Assembly: GCA_018818165.1 (NCBI GenBank)
Contig: JAHISP010000070.1
Coordinates: 19,680 to 83,679 of the forward strand
Source of the DNA: Bacteroidota bacterium
GTDB lineage: Bacteria > Bacteroidota > Ignavibacteria > Ignavibacteriales > Melioribacteraceae
Length of the DNA: 64,000 nucleotides
Direction of reading: 5' to 3'
The translations under genes were made by a program, and so were the position numbers. This document shows positions 1-9,243 of this stretch, piece by piece (the stretch's first letter is position 1; the number at the start of each line of letters is the position of its first letter). The notes beneath the pieces are model-generated. The model did no database searches. It was given only the letters and a program-made list of their open reading frames with translations, and was not told the origin of the DNA.

Positions 1-160
1 TTTCAATGCATACCTGTATTGTCTCATCAATGGAGTCAACATTGAGGATAGCTGCACCGCTTTCAATTAAATCGAGACTCTCTTTTATTCTGTCTATGAG
101 AGCATCTTCATCAAATTCAAAGTCGTCGAAGTTTTCGGGGTATTCGTTAAAATATTCCAT
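1..160 (-). CDS. N-terminal part of an acidic protein, possibly TPR-containing (cut by window edge)
   Basis: An uninterrupted minus-strand frame of 53 codons begins with ATG at 160 and runs off the left edge. The first 20 or so residues are very acidic and aromatic (MEYFNEYPENFDDFEFDEDA). After them comes a helical stretch (DRIKESLDLIESGAAILNVD) that looks like the start of a tetratricopeptide-type helical repeat. That resemblance is only an impression from helix pattern and small-residue spacing. No function can be assigned from this fragment. The gene points away from the efflux operon to its right and is separated from it by about 1.3 kb. Confidence 0.6.
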   Translation of the reverse strand, partial: MEYFNEYPENFDDFEFDEDALIDRIKESLDLIESGAAILNVDSIDETIQVCIE

Positions 161-1320
161 AATCCATTTAATTATTGTTGCATAAGCTATTATTATTAAA
201 GAGCAAAATCAAGTTGATTTTAAAGGGGATTTATACATGAGAATAGAAAAAAAAGATGGTGAAAATGGAAAAGTAGGAGGGATGGAAGGTGGATGGGTGG
301 AATAAAAACTTGGAATACTGGAATTAGTAGATGTGAAATCTATTTCTCTGTAGTATGTTAATAGTGAATGGTGGGGTTGGGATGTTGAGAATACATCAAT
401 TTATTGGTCTACCTTCACAATTTTGTTTGTCATTTCAAACAAGTTCCTTGTGAGATGTCTCGGAGGAAAGCAAGATAAAAAACAAAAAGCAAAACCTAGC
501 CAGAAAGCTTTTGCCATCAATCAGCTCCTATGAAGCTTTCAAATGATAATGGCGTTTTATTTTTGTCATCTCTTCGAAAAATTTCTCTTCCAACAAAGAG
601 CGTTGAAATCTCCAAAATGGATTCTACTAAGAAAAGACATGTTATATATATAAATCCATTTTTATTTGTTATATCCGTTCAATCAGCACTTGCATTGAGC
701 TGAGCAGAAGTCCGCTATTGTTTTGGTCTCCGAAACATTGGTTAGCACTCTGTGTTTGTTTTTAATACTTACACACCAGTACACAGAATACTATTCTGTG
801 CTACGAAATCAATCTAATAGTATTGCGATAAAAATTCATTATTGCGGTGTCAATAAAATTGCCATTTTCTTGTTTGATGGAGGTTAGGAAGGATTTATAT
901 TCCAACAAAACAAATACTTCGTGAATAATTTCATATTTGGCATTCAGTTACTGTCGATAACCATTCCTCGATATATTTTAATGGTGATATTTTTGAGTTT
1001 AAGAAAATTCAATAATTACTGCTGGTTTGTTAGAAATTACATTTATTATTAATAATCCAGTTGTTCTTGTCGATATAGGATTGCCTTACAACAAAAAAAT
1101 GTCCAAAATATGGACAAATTTTGTCGAGAAGTGGTCATCGACAACAGTAAAACAAGAGATAATGGAAAAAAGAGACAAGAGGTTTGAGATAAATGATATG
1201 AGACAATAGACAAAAAATAAGAAAAAGTGAAATATGAAGAATGTTGGAGAGTTGGAAATTGGAAAGGAGAAAATGTGTATTTATAATTGTCGTTTTAATC
1301 AATATTGTTATAACAATAGC
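161..1320. other. Long gene-free stretch with repeat fragments
   Basis: No frame here has a ribosome binding site plus protein-like composition. A 60-codon open frame at 1027-1209 is low-complexity and has no recognisable homology. The stretch contains one copy of a hairpin repeat (782-810), a small inverted repeat TTGTCGA/TCGACAA at 1121-1144 and a 16-bp perfect palindrome at 1303-1318. It looks like an accumulation of intergenic repeats and decayed sequence rather than a functional locus. Confidence 0.55.
782..810. repeat. Hairpin repeat with CTACGAAATC tail, copy 1
   Basis: CACAGAAT (782-789), a 3-nt loop and ATTCTGTG (793-800) form a perfect 8-bp hairpin, followed directly by CTACGAAATC (801-810). 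The right arm and tail match a second copy at 57170-57187 almost base for base. Two copies 56 kb apart with the same tail imply a dispersed palindromic intergenic repeat. Confidence 0.65.
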
Positions 1321-1430
1321 ATGACATTCTCAATAATCCCGACATGTTGAGATTATTGAGAATTTTAATCATAAATTTGGTTCCGTGTAAAAACAGCACG
1401 CAGTGACACGAGCTTAAGTTGACAGCATTG
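1321..1430 (-). repeat. Partial copy of a dispersed intergenic repeat (full copy at 42093-42229)
   Basis: Read on the minus strand, 1430 down to about 1380 aligns with 42098-42148 over about 50 bases with roughly 43 matches. It shares CAATG(C/T)TGTCAACTTAAGCT at the end and ACACGGAA farther in. Next to it lies a perfect 13-bp hairpin (1326-1338 pairing with 1351-1363, ATTCTCAATAATC), which corresponds in position to a shorter hairpin of the other copy. The second terminal inverted repeat seen in the full copy is missing here. It sits just past the 3' end of the adjacent permease gene. Confidence 0.6.
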
Positions 1431-1477
1431 GTTGCGCCAGGGAAACACTATGCAATGTCAAATGACCACTATGCTAT

Positions 1478-2647
1478 TTATCCGCCTCGCAGAGCTGTTA
1501 CAATATTTAATCTTGCAGCTCTAATAGCTGGGAAGAAACCTCCGAAAATGCCCATGACTGCGGCAAAAACGATACATGAAATAATTATTGATGAATTCAA
1601 TGCAAATGAGAATGATAGATCTGCAAATGAATTCCAATTGAGCGTTGAAATTGTAAGGAATTGTAAAAAAGAAGCGAAGAATAATCCAACCGCTGCGCCA
1701 ATCAATGAAATCAACAAAGCTTCTGTAACAAATACGGTTAAAACACTTCTTCTGCTAAATCCAAGAGCGCGCATTGTGCCTATTTCAATTGTACGGTTAG
1801 AAACCGCCGCATACATTGTAATTGCCGCCCCAATAATAGCTCCGAAACTAAAAATAATTGTTATAAAAGTTCCAAGAATCCTGATGAATGTTGCTAAAAT
1901 TTCTGACTGCATCTCAAAAAAATGCTGTTCGGACATAACCTCAAATTGTTGAAGGCGTTTATCAGCTGCGAATTCTGTTTTAAATCTATCAAAATTATTT
2001 GTATCGTCTAATTTTAGCGTAATTGTTGAAGCCGTATTGCCCCGATTAAAAGCGTTTAATAGCTGTGATGCATCGCCCCACATTTCTGATTCAAACCCGC
2101 TTCCGTTATCCTCAAAAATTCCGACAACCGACCAAAAATCACCTGCAAATTTTACTTTGCTGCCAACCTGCGCACCGTCAAATTTATTGGCTACTGATTT
2201 CCCAACTATTAATTCGCGTAACGAGGGATTAAACATTCTGCCTTCATCAATTTTTACTTGTGGGCGTAAATCTTTGATAATTGGCGAAACTCCTCTTACG
2301 GTAATATTACTAACGCCACCTGTTTTTATTTTTAGGTTAATAACAACAACCGGTTCGGCAGAAAAAATTGGAGTTCCATCCGGTTTTTTTGCGATATGTG
2401 TTAAAGATTTAATAATGTTTTGTGTATCTCCATCTATTATACTTGAAATTTCTCCTGTAGAAGATTTTCGCTGAACTTTTACATTATCAGGAGAACCTGT
2501 TGATATCAACGTTTTTTGCACACCGTAAGCCATCATCAAAACGGCTGCAAACACAAATACAACCAATGAAATACCGCTTATTGTAATTATTGTTGTTAGT
2601 TTTCTTGTTCTAAAATTCTTTATCATATATTTAAAAGGGACAGCCAT
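1478..2647 (-). CDS. FtsX/MacB-type ABC transporter permease
   Basis: A 389-residue inner-membrane permease with the LolC/E-MacB layout. It has one N-terminal membrane helix (about residues 18-42), a periplasmic MacB_PCD-like domain (about 45-255), and three C-terminal helices forming the FtsX domain (about 265-385, with NRTIEIGTMRALGFSRRSVL). Start: ATG with GGAG 7 nt upstream. It is the last gene of the set adaptor (4607-5788), ATPase (3901-4590), permease (2733-3890) and this one. In this family the permeases do not carry substrate across the membrane themselves but work mechanically on periplasmic clients, for export of lipoproteins, peptides or drugs. The substrate cannot be read from sequence. 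Its frame overlaps no other gene. Confidence 0.88.
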   Translation of the reverse strand: MAVPFKYMIKNFRTRKLTTIITISGISLVVFVFAAVLMMAYGVQKTLISTGSPDNVKVQRKSSTGEISSIIDGDTQNIIKSLTHIAKKPDGTPIFSAEPVVVINLKIKTGGVSNITVRGVSPIIKDLRPQVKIDEGRMFNPSLRELIVGKSVANKFDGAQVGSKVKFAGDFWSVVGIFEDNGSGFESEMWGDASQLLNAFNRGNTASTITLKLDDTNNFDRFKTEFAADKRLQQFEVMSEQHFFEMQSEILATFIRILGTFITIIFSFGAIIGAAITMYAAVSNRTIEIGTMRALGFSRRSVLTVFVTEALLISLIGAAVGLFFASFLQFLTISTLNWNSFADLSFSFALNSSIIISCIVFAAVMGIFGGFFPAIRAARLNIVTALRGG

Positions 2648-2732
2648 TTTAATCTCCTAAAAATTTTTCTTTTGGGATTTATAAACACAATTGTGTTTAA
2701 AGTTTATACTTTTATTTTCAAGAAAAATATTT

Positions 2733-3890
2733 CTATCCAACATGTCTAAATCCATCAACAATTTTAGTGTTTAAAGCTCTATGAATTGGGAAGACAGAGG
2801 ATAAAACGCCTACCAAAAGCGTGGCGGTTACTGCTAATATAATTGTAATTGGCTCAACGTAAAAATATGGGAAAAACCCTTTTGGCATCGCTCTTTCAAA
2901 TCCCTCAATAAGAGGATATAATAAAAACAATCCAACGCCTCCTCCTAAAAAAGAAATTAACAAAGATTCTCCAAGTATTAAACCGGTAAGATGTTTTGCC
3001 GAAAAACCAAGAGTTTTGAATACAGCGTATTCTCTGGTACGCTCTCTAGCAGCCATTATCATTGTATTAGCCAATACCAGCATAATAATTCCAATTATTG
3101 CAAATGACATAAAATTCATAGAAGTAATAATAGCACCGGAGGCTGAAATGAATCCTTGAGTAAAAGCCTTTTCAGTTTCAGTTTTTGTTTCTGCTGTTGA
3201 GTTCATAAAAAGCGCATCAATTTGTTTGGATACACTGGCAGAATTATTTGGGTCTTCAATCTGAACAATATACCATCCAACACTATTTGCGCGGCCTGGA
3301 CTTTGTTGCAGCATCGTTTCATTTAAGTATTCATAATGGAAAAGCATCTGCGTGGCGTCGGTATTTTGATCACGGGGAGTATAAATACCTTTTACATTAA
3401 ATTCCCATCTACCAGGATAAATATCGCCCTCTAAAACAACTTGGTCGCCAAGTTTTATATTGTATTGCTTAGCAGTCTGCGAACCAATAATACAAGCGTT
3501 TCTGTTTTTTTTATACTCTTCCATCTCATCTTTGGGTACAATAAATTCCGGATAAACGACAAAATAATTATCGTCAACAGCCATGTGAGCGAAAAAATTA
3601 CTTTTGTCCTTATAAACTCCGCCAAACCAATTAGCAGCCCCTATTTCTTTTACACCTGGCACGGAAGCAATTTTGGCTCTATATGAAGCGGGCAATGGAA
3701 AGATAAACGAAACTGCTTGTCTTGTAATTAATCTATTTGCGCTTGCAGCATCAACACCAGAATTCCAAACGGTTACAACCGTTCTTAACAAACCAAAAGC
3801 AATTATAGCTATTGCTATACCAATTATTGTAAGTGAACTTCTAAGTTTATGCCTAAGCGAGTTCTTAAAAATCAATTTTAATAATTTCAT
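2733..3890 (-). CDS. FtsX/MacB-type ABC transporter permease
   Basis: A 385-residue protein with the same architecture as its downstream neighbour: helix at about 18-38, a periplasmic domain, and an FtsX domain from about 255 (MIMAARERTREYAVFKTLGF). The two permeases differ strongly in sequence, so they probably form a heterodimer driven by the adjacent ATPase. Start ATG with AAAGGA upstream. It begins 10 nt after the ATPase stop, so the genes are almost certainly cotranscribed. The periplasmic domain is diverged and gives no hint of a substrate. Confidence 0.88.
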   Translation of the reverse strand: MKLLKLIFKNSLRHKLRSSLTIIGIAIAIIAFGLLRTVVTVWNSGVDAASANRLITRQAVSFIFPLPASYRAKIASVPGVKEIGAANWFGGVYKDKSNFFAHMAVDDNYFVVYPEFIVPKDEMEEYKKNRNACIIGSQTAKQYNIKLGDQVVLEGDIYPGRWEFNVKGIYTPRDQNTDATQMLFHYEYLNETMLQQSPGRANSVGWYIVQIEDPNNSASVSKQIDALFMNSTAETKTETEKAFTQGFISASGAIITSMNFMSFAIIGIIMLVLANTMIMAARERTREYAVFKTLGFSAKHLTGLILGESLLISFLGGGVGLFLLYPLIEGFERAMPKGFFPYFYVEPITIILAVTATLLVGVLSSVFPIHRALNTKIVDGFRHVG

Positions 3891-3900
3891 AATATTTCCT

Positions 3901-4590
3901 TTAATGGCTTTGCCCGTTAGTTGACAAAACTCCTTTATCGAGATGTAATAAACTACTAGCTCTACTCGCTGCGTGTGGATCGTGGGTTACCATTACAATT
4001 GTTTTATTAAATTCTTTGTTTAATCTTTCCATCAGTGTTAAAATTTCATCAGCGGAGTTTTTGTCCAAATCACCAGTTGGTTCATCGGCTACTAGCAGCA
4101 ATGGGTCAGTAACAATTGCTCTAGCTATAGCAACACGCTGTTCTTGCCCGCCTGATAATTGTTTTGGATAATGATAAATTCTATCGCCCAACCCTACAAT
4201 ATTCAAGGCTGTTTCAACGTGTTTTTTTCTTTCGGATTTATTTAATTTTGTTAATAACAGAGGAAGTTCCACATTTTCAAAAGCAGTTAAAACGGGAATT
4301 AAATTATAAAACTGAAATACAAAGCCAACATTTGACGAACGCCATTTTGCGAGAGCCGATTCATTAAGCTTTGAAATATCAGTACCTGAAACTGAAACAC
4401 TTCCGTTTGTAGGTCTATCAATTCCTGCAATAATATTTAATAATGTTGTTTTACCTGAACCTGAAGGGCCCATTAGCGCGAGAAACTCACCCTCATTAAC
4501 GTTTAAACTTAATTCAGAAAGTACAGGAATTTCCAAACTATTTCGCCAATAAGATTTGGAAAGATTGTTGACTTGAATAATATCTGCCAT
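3901..4590 (-). CDS. ABC transporter ATP-binding protein, LolD/MacB class
   Basis: A 229-residue stand-alone ATPase. Walker A GPSGSGKT lies at 41-48, the Q-loop FVFQFYNLIP around 90-99, the signature LSGGQEQR at 145-152, Walker B LLLVADE at 164-170, and the switch histidine in VTHD near 207. The signature has E where LolD proteins usually have Q (LSGGQQQR), which is a tolerated variant. It energises the two FtsX permeases downstream, and the adaptor gene upstream places the set among MacAB-like or lipoprotein-releasing systems. Start ATG with GAGG upstream. No TolC gene is present in this set; one lies at 21235-22665 with a set that lacks an ATPase. Confidence 0.93.
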   Translation of the reverse strand: MADIIQVNNLSKSYWRNSLEIPVLSELSLNVNEGEFLALMGPSGSGKTTLLNIIAGIDRPTNGSVSVSGTDISKLNESALAKWRSSNVGFVFQFYNLIPVLTAFENVELPLLLTKLNKSERKKHVETALNIVGLGDRIYHYPKQLSGGQEQRVAIARAIVTDPLLLVADEPTGDLDKNSADEILTLMERLNKEFNKTIVMVTHDPHAASRASSLLHLDKGVLSTNGQSH

Positions 4591-4606
4591 TATTACCTCA
4601 CGATAC

Positions 4607-5788
4607 TTATTTATTAATTTTTACTTTTATTGCTTCTTTAATATCTTCGGTGAGATCATCTATTATCTCATCACCATTTTGTAAACCGCTTGTTATTTCA
4701 ATATACGAATCAAAATCTTTACCGGTAGTTACATTTATTTTGTAAGCTTTTCCGTCATTAACTTTGAAAACTGTATTATTCAAAATAGCTGTTTTGGGAA
4801 TTACTAAACTTGGTTTTTCAACTTCCAAATCTGATTTCATCGCGTTTTTGAGGAAAAGAACCTTCGCGCTCATTTCTGGTAAAACGCGTTGGTCATAATT
4901 TTTAAATCCGACTTTAACCATAACAGTCGCTTTTCCTCTATCGGCAGTAGGAACAATTTTAGCAATATATCCGGCATAATTAAAACTTGGATAAGCGTCC
5001 AAAGTTATTTGACAATCTTGATCTGGAATAATTTTTTCAATATTTGATTCACTTACATCCGCTTCAACTTGAAGCGATGACATATCGGCAATTGTTACAA
5101 CCGCCGATTTTGAATTTACACTTGCCGCTAAAGGTGCAACAATTTCACCAACATCCGCATTTTTGCTGAGTACCGTACCATCAAAAGGTGCACGGATTAT
5201 TGTATTTTCCAAGGAAACTTCCGCGGAAAGAACCGTCGCTTTTGCCACATCAATTGAAGCTAAAACTTTACGATAATTCGCCTCTGCTGCATCAAGCGTT
5301 ATTTGGCTTGATAATTCTGCGGCGAACAACTGCTTTTCTCTATTATAATTATTTTCAGCTTCTTTTAAAGAAGCTTCACTAAATTTTAAATTAGCATTTG
5401 CTTGCGCATACAATGCTTTCATATCATTATCTTCTAACCTAGCAATTATTTCATCTCTTTTTACTTTATCACCTTCAACAACGCCAAGATAAACAAGTCT
5501 GCCGGTTCCTTTAGAAGCAATTGCCGCTTTTCTTTGAGCAACAACATAGCCACTTGCAGTTAATACAGCGTTGTTTTGAGCATTAGATTGTAAAACTGCG
5601 GTTGCCATTTTTACTTCAACTTCGGGAGCTGTAATTTTTTCCCAACCAATGTATAAAACGCTTGCTAAAACAACAATGATAACCGAGGTAATTATTATTC
5701 TTATATATTTTTGCTTTTGTTCGGGATTTTTATTTCTCTTTGATTTTTCAATTGTTAAAGAAGATAAATCAGCATTTTTTGCTTCCAT
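4607..5788 (-). CDS. Periplasmic adaptor (HlyD/RND membrane fusion protein)
   Basis: A 393-residue membrane fusion protein. It has a cytosolic basic N-terminus, one membrane helix (about 28-48), a lipoyl-like half (GRLVYLGVVEGDKVKRDEII near 92), a coiled-coil hairpin (about 120-185), the second lipoyl half (APFDGTVLSKNADVGEIV), then beta-barrel and membrane-proximal domains. Such proteins bridge inner-membrane permeases to an outer-membrane channel. It is the first gene of the four-gene set and is followed after 16 nt by the ATPase. Start ATG. The promoter should lie in 5789-6067, shared with the divergent amylase gene. Confidence 0.9.
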   Translation of the reverse strand: MEAKNADLSSLTIEKSKRNKNPEQKQKYIRIIITSVIIVVLASVLYIGWEKITAPEVEVKMATAVLQSNAQNNAVLTASGYVVAQRKAAIASKGTGRLVYLGVVEGDKVKRDEIIARLEDNDMKALYAQANANLKFSEASLKEAENNYNREKQLFAAELSSQITLDAAEANYRKVLASIDVAKATVLSAEVSLENTIIRAPFDGTVLSKNADVGEIVAPLAASVNSKSAVVTIADMSSLQVEADVSESNIEKIIPDQDCQITLDAYPSFNYAGYIAKIVPTADRGKATVMVKVGFKNYDQRVLPEMSAKVLFLKNAMKSDLEVEKPSLVIPKTAILNNTVFKVNDGKAYKINVTTGKDFDSYIEITSGLQNGDEIIDDLTEDIKEAIKVKINK

Positions 5789-6067
5789 GTAATTCTCAAG
5801 ATTTTTATTACAAAATTATTACAAAGTATTTAAACTTAAATAAAGATTAAAAATATTCTAGTAAAATTACTACCAAATATAATTGAATGTAAGCAGTTTT
5901 CGGTAAATTAACGGATTATATCGGTCAATTTTTACTGAAGTCGGGGTTCGTTGAGTCTATCTCAAAAGTAATTATAAAATTAAATATATTTGCCACAACA
6001 AAAGGAAGCTTTCCAATTTTATTTGTAATTTATACTAAGTGAATCATAAATTAATTAAAGTCTTTGT

Positions 6068-7885
6068 ATGAAAAAGCTATCAGTTATTTCTTTGTTTTTA
6101 GTGTTGAATACATTTTTAAGTGCTCAAAATATAATAGTTAATAAAATTGAGCCACCAAATTGGTGGGAAGGGATGAAGTATAATAAAATTCAACTTATGG
6201 TTTATGGCGAAGGGCTTAATAATGTTGAAGTAAAAAGTGAAGACTTGAAAATTATAAATGTTGAACCAGTAAAAAATAGCAATTATTTGTTTGTGGATGT
6301 TGACTTAAATTCAACAAAAGCGGGCAGTTATGAAATAACATTTTCTAATGGAAAAAGTGAAGCAAGCATTGATTTTCCAGTTTATGAAAGATTGCAATCA
6401 CCAAATATTCATCGAGGATTTAATCAAGAAGATGCAATATATCTTATTATGCCAGATAGATTTGCAAATGGTGATGTGAAAAATGATTTTGTGGAAGGCT
6501 ATGTAGATAGTTTTCAAAACCAGTATTCCCAAGCTAGGCATGGTGGTGATATTAGTGGAGTTATTAGCAAACTCGATTATATAAAAGAGTTGGGATTTTC
6601 AACTATTTGGCTAACGCCGGTTGTTGAAAATAATACGTTTAGAAGCTATCATGGATATTCTGCAACAGATTTTTATAAAGTAGATCCACGTCATGGTAAT
6701 TTGGAAACTTATAAAACCCTTGTAAACACAGCGCATGAAAAGGGATTAAAAATTATTATGGATCATGTTGCAAATCATATTGCAATTGATCATCCTTGGA
6801 TTAAAAATCTTCCAACAGCAGATTGGATAAACGGAACCGTAAAAAATCATCTAGAAGCTAATCACCACAAAATGGTTTTCACTGATCCATATTCTGATTC
6901 AGTGACAATTAAGCATGTGCAAGAAGGTTGGTTTGTTGATTATATGCCAGACCTAAATCACAAAAATAAATTTTTGGCAAATTATATAATTCAAAATACT
7001 ATTTGGTGGGTTGAATCTACAGGAGTTGATGGAATTCGTGAAGATACTTATCCTTATTGCGACCAAAAGTTTATGTCGCGTTGGGCGGAAGCAGTTTTAA
7101 CAGAATATCCTACTTTAAATATTGTTGGCGAAGTCTGGACTGGCGACCCGGCATTCCTTTCGGGTTATCAGGGCAATAATAAATTTAGTAAATACAATAC
7201 AAATCTTCCGGCTTTAACCGATTTTGGGATGCGGGATGTGCTTGTTAACTGTCTAACTGGAAAGGAATCCATTTATAAATTTTACACAACTCTCGCTTCC
7301 GATTATCTCTACCCGGATGTAAGCCAGTTGGTTACATTTGTTGATAACCACGATGTTGGCAGAGCTATGTTTTATGCTGATTCTGATATTGAAAAATTCA
7401 AAATTGCATTTCATCTATTGTTTACTACTCGCGGCATTCCACAAGTCTTTTATGGAACTGAAATTGGAATGAAAGAAAATGAAGACCATGGAACTTTGAG
7501 GAAAAATTTTCCTGGTGGGTTTCCAAATGATGATAGAAATGCATTTACTAAAACTGGCAGAACAGATTATGAAAATGATATTTATAATTTCTTCAAAAAA
7601 ATGCTAACACTTCGCAAAGAGCACCCGGCACTATCAAAAGGGAAGTTAATTCACTTCCCACCCCAAAATGATGTTTATATTTACTTCAAAAAAGCTGATG
7701 ATGAGTTAATTATGAATGTAATAAATACAGGAAATAATGATGCTAAAATTGATTTGAGCAAATTTTCAAATATCATTAATGGAAAAATAAATTTTATTAA
7801 TCTTTATACTTCCGAGGAGCTATTAAATAAAAATGATATTTTAAAAATTGAAGGCAAAAAAGCAGAAATGTTTTTAGTTAAGTAA
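6068..7885 (+). CDS. Secreted GH13 alpha-amylase family enzyme, SusA/neopullulanase-like
   Basis: A 605-residue enzyme with a signal peptide (about 1-19, ending SAQ), an N-terminal immunoglobulin-like cyclomaltodextrinase domain (about 22-107), and a (beta/alpha)8 barrel. All four GH13 regions are present: DHVANH (232-237), GIREDTYPY with nucleophile Asp326, GEVW with acid/base Glu355, and FVDNHD with transition-state Asp429. A C-terminal beta domain (about 530-605) closes the protein. It should hydrolyse alpha-glucans, pullulan or cyclodextrins in the periplasm or at the surface. No susC/susD pair is adjacent, so it is not part of a classical starch locus. No clear Shine-Dalgarno is visible; the ATG is chosen because the signal peptide starts there. 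Confidence 0.92.
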   Translation: MKKLSVISLFLVLNTFLSAQNIIVNKIEPPNWWEGMKYNKIQLMVYGEGLNNVEVKSEDLKIINVEPVKNSNYLFVDVDLNSTKAGSYEITFSNGKSEASIDFPVYERLQSPNIHRGFNQEDAIYLIMPDRFANGDVKNDFVEGYVDSFQNQYSQARHGGDISGVISKLDYIKELGFSTIWLTPVVENNTFRSYHGYSATDFYKVDPRHGNLETYKTLVNTAHEKGLKIIMDHVANHIAIDHPWIKNLPTADWINGTVKNHLEANHHKMVFTDPYSDSVTIKHVQEGWFVDYMPDLNHKNKFLANYIIQNTIWWVESTGVDGIREDTYPYCDQKFMSRWAEAVLTEYPTLNIVGEVWTGDPAFLSGYQGNNKFSKYNTNLPALTDFGMRDVLVNCLTGKESIYKFYTTLASDYLYPDVSQLVTFVDNHDVGRAMFYADSDIEKFKIAFHLLFTTRGIPQVFYGTEIGMKENEDHGTLRKNFPGGFPNDDRNAFTKTGRTDYENDIYNFFKKMLTLRKEHPALSKGKLIHFPPQNDVYIYFKKADDELIMNVINTGNNDAKIDLSKFSNIINGKINFINLYTSEELLNKNDILKIEGKKAEMFLVK

Positions 7886-7926
7886 AGCAAGAGTGAAAGA
7901 TATTTCTTATGGTTGATGTAATTACA

Positions 7927-7966
7927 AATCCAACGTTTTTTGTTGGATTAAGCTCTGCAAGAATCT
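7927..7966. repeat. Intergenic hairpin and shared repeat segment
   Basis: AATCCAAC (7927-7934) pairs with GTTGGATT (7942-7949). It could act as a weak terminator for the amylase gene, although no T-run follows. Immediately after it, AAGCTCTGCAAGAAT (from 7950) recurs in inverted orientation at about 16941-16955, so the intergenic region carries a fragment of a dispersed repeat. Confidence 0.45.
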
Positions 7967-8030
7967 CTATGTGACAGATTGCTTGGGGATGAAAATCCTT
8001 GGAATGACTGGCTGCAGCAGATAATTTGCT

Positions 8031-9212
8031 TTATTCAAAAAATGCAACAATTGCTTTAATTACTTTATCAACAGTTGCATCGGGGCATGAAGCGCCGCTT
8101 GTAATAGCAATATCAACAATCTCTTTATTGGGCAAGAAATTATTTGTAACTACATCCTCCTTTTTTGAAAGGTCAAAATGAGAAATACTTTCCTTTGAAA
8201 TTAATTTTGTTTCGTCTGAAATAAAATAGGTTTTGAATTTCTCTTCAAGCAACTCAACAATATGCGAAGTATTTGAGCTGTTATATCCACCAACAACAAT
8301 TGCTAAATCAACTTTTGTATTCATTAATTGCAGAGTTGCGTTTTGGTTATTATTTGTAGCATAACAAAGTGTATCGCGTGTGTTTGCAAAATGTTCAGAA
8401 AAACTTGCTTCACCATACTTTTGCATAAAGGAATTTTTAAGGAGAGTTGAAATTTCTTCAGTTTCACTTGCTAACATTGTCGTTTGATTAACAACTCCAA
8501 TTTTATTAAAATCAGTTTCGGCATTAAAGTCCTGCGTATATTTTCCTTCAAATAATCTGTAAAATTCAGAAATAGGAATTTCGCCCAAAATTATTTTTGA
8601 TAATAATTTTGCTTCTTCAATATCTCTTATTATTACTGCGGGACCATTTGGTGCTGTGTGTGAAAATGTTGCTCTTGTTTCTTCGTGTTTGGCTTTTCCG
8701 TGTATAATTATTGTAAATCCGTTTTTACCTAACTCTTCTGATTTATTCCAAACTTTTTCTACAAATGGGCATGTTGTATTATATTTATAAGGGTCAATTG
8801 CTAAAGCATTAAGTTTCTTTTCTATTTCAAGCGTTGTTCCAAATGCTGGAATTATTACAATGTCGTTATATGTTAATTCGTTCCAATCAATTAAATTATT
8901 CCCTTTTGTATCCTGAATAAATTGAACGCCAAGAAGTGAAAGCTCTGTGTTTACTGTTGGATTGTGAATCATTTCGCTGAGCAGAAAAATGCGTTTGCCA
9001 CTGTTTTCATTTATGGCTTTATAAGCTATTTCAATTGCATTTTCAACTCCAAAGCAAAAACCAAAATGACGTGCAATATGAAAACGTACTTTTCCAAAAT
9101 CCAAAATTGAGGGACTGCAATCTTTGCCTTTGGGATCCTCTTCCTTGCGCTGGTTTTTAATTTTGGAAATTATTGAACTTCTGTATTTATCGGGTATTTG
9201 AAATGTTCTCAT
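8031..9212 (-). CDS. ispH: 4-hydroxy-3-methylbut-2-enyl diphosphate reductase
   Basis: A 393-residue LytB/IspH protein, the last enzyme of the MEP isoprenoid pathway. It reductively dehydroxylates HMBPP to IPP and DMAPP using a [4Fe-4S] cluster. The three cluster cysteines are visible: Cys53 (FGFCFGVENA), Cys148 (NTTCPFVEKVW) and Cys376 (ITSGASCPDAT). The substrate-binding histidine motifs EMIHNPTVN and HGKAKHEET are intact. It is longer than the roughly 310-residue E. coli enzyme, with an N-terminal extension and internal insertions like cyanobacterial/plant-type IspH. It follows sufE and a PepSY gene on the same strand. Linkage with a sulfur-transfer protein fits its Fe-S dependence but is inference. 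Confidence 0.93.
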   Translation of the reverse strand: MRTFQIPDKYRSSIISKIKNQRKEEDPKGKDCSPSILDFGKVRFHIARHFGFCFGVENAIEIAYKAINENSGKRIFLLSEMIHNPTVNTELSLLGVQFIQDTKGNNLIDWNELTYNDIVIIPAFGTTLEIEKKLNALAIDPYKYNTTCPFVEKVWNKSEELGKNGFTIIIHGKAKHEETRATFSHTAPNGPAVIIRDIEEAKLLSKIILGEIPISEFYRLFEGKYTQDFNAETDFNKIGVVNQTTMLASETEEISTLLKNSFMQKYGEASFSEHFANTRDTLCYATNNNQNATLQLMNTKVDLAIVVGGYNSSNTSHIVELLEEKFKTYFISDETKLISKESISHFDLSKKEDVVTNNFLPNKEIVDIAITSGASCPDATVDKVIKAIVAFFE

Positions 9213-9243
9213 TATTTCACACTTTCATTAAATTGATTATTTT

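Noticed and set aside
1027..1209. 60-codon open frame in the gene-free region
   Set aside because: No ribosome site, low-complexity A+T-rich composition and inverted repeats within; chance frame.
1419..1952. 177-codon open frame on the plus strand
   Set aside because: It lies opposite the FtsX-like permease gene and its composition is the shadow of that gene; no ribosome binding site.
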